NCBI GenBank assembly: GCA_964462985.1
Contig: CAYXAA010000004.1
Location: forward strand, 128,073-192,072
Direction: 5' to 3'
Length of the DNA stretch: 64,000 bases
Origin: CAYXAA01 sp964462985
Lineage (GTDB): Bacteria; Pseudomonadota; Alphaproteobacteria; Rhizobiales; Stappiaceae
In this document: piece by piece, positions 61,927 to 64,000 of the stretch
Numbering within the stretch: position 1 is the first letter of the stretch
How the letters are laid out: every line of letters starts with the position of its first letter
Translations under genes and position numbers: made by a program
Notes under the pieces: generated by a model
What the model was told of the DNA's origin: nothing
The model's input: only the letters and a program-made list of their open reading frames with translations
The model's database searches: none

Positions 61927-62480
61927 GTCCGCGAGATAAGCGCGCTCGGCAGACCGCGAGCGATCGACTGGGCGACCATGGCGGCGGCAACCGCCTTAAT
62001 AAGATCACCCGGGATGAACACCGTCACGGCCCTGGCGGCCGCATCGAGATCCAGCCCGGCCATCAGCGCCAGCCCGGAAATGCCGAAGGCGTACAGCACG
62101 ATGACGCCGCCGCCGATCGCGGCGGCAAGGGCTGCGGGGAACACCGGCAAAGCGCGGGTGGCGCGCATGACGAGGCCGCAGACAAAGGCGGCGACCGGAA
62201 AGCCGACGAGAAAGCCGACCGACGGCCCGGCAAATGCGCCAAGCCCGCCGCGACCTCCGGCCAGGAGCGGTGCACCCAGTGCAACCACGAACAGGAACAG
62301 AAGAACGGCGAGCGCGCCGCGCACCGGGCCGAGCATGATGCCGGCAAGCATGATGCCGAGGCTTTGGGCGGTCACCGGGATGCCAGCGGCAATCGGAATG
62401 TCGAACTTGGGCATCAGGCCGAGAGCGGCAATCAGCGCGGCGTAGAGGGCAATGTGCACCAGGCTGCGGTCTTTCGTCAT
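61923..62480 (-). CDS. bioY: Biotin ECF transporter S component BioY
   Basis: 185 aa from the ATG at 62480 (one-base overlap with bioN). Six hydrophobic helices; PKFDIPIAAGIPVTAQSLGI (about residues 22-41), LLAGGRGGLGAFAGPSVGFLVG and FIPGDLIKAVAAA are hallmark BioY motifs. Membrane receptor that captures biotin and works with BioM and BioN. Confidence 0.95.
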   Translation of the reverse strand: MTKDRSLVHIALYAALIAALGLMPKFDIPIAAGIPVTAQSLGIMLAGIMLGPVRGALAVLLFLFVVALGAPLLAGGRGGLGAFAGPSVGFLVGFPVAAFVCGLVMRATRALPVFPAALAAAIGGGVIVLYAFGISGLALMAGLDLDAAARAVTVFIPGDLIKAVAAAMVAQSIARGLPSALISRT

Positions 62481-63148
62481 CACGTGTCCTCGTCGTCGGG
62501 TCCGGCGCGGCGAAGCGGGCCGTCGCCGCGCGGCCGCGCCTCGGGCGGCACGCCGTCGACGCCGCCGCGAGCGGCAATCGCCTCGGCGACCCGATCGGCG
62601 GTTCTTAGCGCCTGAATGGCGATCGGCGCCACTAGTCTTAGGTTGCCCCTGCGTCCGGTGCGGGCGAGGTGGGCCTCGCCAAGGACAAGACCAAGGCCGA
62701 CCAGGAGCGGCGTGAAGCGAATCACTAGCGTGACCGCGAGCGCGAGACGCTGCGGCTTCAGCCCGACCACCTTCAATGGACCGAGAGCCGGCGTGAGCGC
62801 ATCGAGCATGTCCTGCATCCGCGTGGTCAGGGTGACCAGCGTTGCCATCAGCACCATGGCGAACAGCCGCAAAACGGCGAGCCATCCGGCTTCGGCAGTT
62901 CCGAGATAGATGTGGAAAGCGAGAAGCAGCGCCGCCAGGACAAGCAGTGGCCGCAACCCCTTGAACGTTGGCAGAACGGCGCGCCCGAGCGGCAGGTAGA
63001 GAGCGACCACGGCGACAAGTACGACGCCCATCACCCGCCAGTCGGAGACGGGCAGCAGCGCAAGCGAGGTCAGCGCCAGGCCTGCCAGCTTGGCCCCGGC
63101 AGGCAGACGGTGCAGGAAGCCGCCCCCGGAAATATAGGCCGAGATCAT
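62480..63148 (-). CDS. bioN: ECF transporter transmembrane component BioN (EcfT)
   Basis: 222 aa, small for EcfT as usual for BioN. Helices LALTSLALLPV, RVMGVVLVAVVALYLPLG and LLVLAALLLAFHIYL; the two coupling helices carry the Ala-Arg motifs HLARTGRRG and IAARGG. The charged C-terminal tail (RGDGPLRRAGPDDEDT) is extra. Overlaps bioM and bioY, so all three are coupled. Confidence 0.91.
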   Translation of the reverse strand: MISAYISGGGFLHRLPAGAKLAGLALTSLALLPVSDWRVMGVVLVAVVALYLPLGRAVLPTFKGLRPLLVLAALLLAFHIYLGTAEAGWLAVLRLFAMVLMATLVTLTTRMQDMLDALTPALGPLKVVGLKPQRLALAVTLVIRFTPLLVGLGLVLGEAHLARTGRRGNLRLVAPIAIQALRTADRVAEAIAARGGVDGVPPEARPRGDGPLRRAGPDDEDT

Positions 63149-63915
63149 AACCGCTCAGGGGTAAGGACCCCCGCCCGTTCGAGCGCCAGCGCGCGGTAGC
63201 GCGGCAGTACCTCTGCTGGCGGGCCGTCGCCGACAACTCGGCCTCCGTCGAGCCAGACCGCACGGTCGTAGTGCGCGACGGCCTCGAGATCGTGGCTGAT
63301 CAGGATTACCTGCTGGTCGAGGGCGTCGATCCGGGCGAGAAAGCTCGTTCTGGTCGCAAGATCGAGACTGGCGAAGGGCTCGTCGAGCACAAGGATCCGC
63401 GGCGCCATGACGAGCACGGCAAGGATGCAGACGAGTTGCTTCTGGCCTTCCGACAGGCTGGAAACCGGTCGCTCGGCCCAGTCGGAACAATTGTTCTCCT
63501 GCAGAACGGCAAGCGCGCGCGCAGCTGCCTCCCGCCGGGTGACACCGAGTTGGCGCAGACCGTAGCCGATCTCCTCGGCGACAGTCGGGAAGATGATCTG
63601 GTGGTCGGGGTTTTGGAACAGAAAACCGACCAGGCGCGGCATCGCGCGGCCAATGTCGGTGACCGCTTGGCCGCACACCTCGACGCTGCCTGCGTCGGGC
63701 GTCAGAAGGCCGTTGATCAGCCGCACCAGCGAGCTCTTGCCGGAGCCGTTGGCGCCGACGAGTGCAATGCGTCGCTCGGTCAGGGAGAGATTGATGTGCT
63801 TAAGCACGCGGCGGCCGCCGCGGCTCAGGACGACGTCGCGCATCACGATACCGGAGGCGCGGTCAGAACCGGCCTCCGGATGGATCGGGAAGAGATTTTT
63901 CCGTGAAAGCCGCAT
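63145..63915 (-). CDS. bioM: ECF transporter ATP-binding protein BioM
   Basis: 256 aa. Walker A GANGSGKSS (about residues 54-62), Q-loop FLFQNPDHQIIFPTV, signature LSEGQKQLV, Walker B ILVLDEPFASLDL, switch SHDLEA. Start at 63915 is provisional; an ATG at 63843 would give a more typical BioM length but has no clear ribosome site. First gene of the operon, 56 bp after a 5S rRNA on the same strand. I see no BioR box (TTATCTATAA) upstream. Confidence 0.93.
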   Translation of the reverse strand: MRLSRKNLFPIHPEAGSDRASGIVMRDVVLSRGGRRVLKHINLSLTERRIALVGANGSGKSSLVRLINGLLTPDAGSVEVCGQAVTDIGRAMPRLVGFLFQNPDHQIIFPTVAEEIGYGLRQLGVTRREAAARALAVLQENNCSDWAERPVSSLSEGQKQLVCILAVLVMAPRILVLDEPFASLDLATRTSFLARIDALDQQVILISHDLEAVAHYDRAVWLDGGRVVGDGPPAEVLPRYRALALERAGVLTPERL

Positions 63916-63971
63916 GAGCTGGCGGCCTTTGCCGGCCGACGATGTAGAGAACTCCCCTTTGCGCTTAGCGG

Positions 63972-64000
63972 GCCTGGCGGCGACCTACTCTCCCGCGTCT
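63972..64000 (-). rRNA. rrf: 5S rRNA, 3' end only
   Basis: The minus strand reads AGACGCGGGAGAGTAGG then TCGCCGCCAGGC, the conserved 3' terminus of alphaproteobacterial 5S rRNA. The rest of the gene, and presumably the rRNA operon, lies beyond the right edge. Confidence 0.9.

Noticed and set aside
63916..63971. BioR box or terminator between 5S rRNA and bioM
   Set aside because: No TTATCTATAA-like sequence and no hairpin followed by T-run could be found; the GGCC repeats there form only a weak stem.

Overview
The window looks like a chromosome segment of a GC-rich alphaproteobacterium, probably Hyphomicrobiales; genus not assigned. Pointers are BioMNY biotin uptake, a DctBD/TRAP system, a ROK-type XylR beside xylFHG, otsBA trehalose genes and long open frames opposite most genes, as expected at high GC. 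I see no phage, insertion sequence, CRISPR array or tRNA. A run of 100 N (9783-9882) marks a draft scaffold joint, and the last 29 bases are the 3' end of a 5S rRNA on the minus strand.

Layout. 1-5.3 kb: a truncated LacI regulator divergent from a beta-hydroxyacid dehydrogenase, an EamA exporter, a MarR regulator and two tandem flavodoxin-fold quinone reductases. 5.3-16.2 kb: a probable N-heterocycle catabolic island, with two paralogous FAD oxidases, a CodA-like deaminase, a NitT/TauT-type ABC importer, a RidA-family protein, 8-oxoguanine deaminase and a creatininase-family amidohydrolase. 16.3-19.2 kb: a three-part redox-sensor-like adenylate cyclase translationally coupled to an M20 deacylase. 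19.4-25.3 kb: a complete OppABCDF importer with a decayed GNAT acetyltransferase between oppB and oppC. 25.3-27.6 kb: a copper ATPase behind a CueR-type promoter.

27.8-34.6 kb: carbon-acid metabolism, with an IlvD/Edd sugar-acid dehydratase, an ICL/PEP-mutase-family lyase, an SCP2 protein, a DenD-like dehydrogenase and two divergent citrate synthase paralogues, one fused to a DNA-binding domain. 34.7-41.3 kb: TRAP genes dctM, dctQ and dctP driven from a sigma-54-like promoter, followed by dctD and dctB. 41.4-44.5 kb: modE-modA-modB-modC with a Mo-box-like palindrome. 44.5-50 kb: a GMC oxidoreductase, an unknown membrane protein, a DUF533/TerB protein, and an Lrp regulator divergent from 4-hydroxyphenylpyruvate dioxygenase. 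50-54.2 kb: otsB-GH15-otsA. 54.3-59.3 kb: xylFHG divergent from a ROK regulator. 59.4-63.9 kb: bioM-bioN-bioY coupled to an acyl-CoA ligase and a thiolase that lacks its second cysteine; this operon starts 56 bp after the 5S rRNA on the same strand.

The features most worth following up are the bioMNY-ligase-thiolase operon behind rRNA, the HTH-citrate synthase pair, the diheme-like/2Fe-2S/cyclase fusion, the heterocycle island, and a repeated pattern of stem-loops directly after four solute-binding-protein genes.
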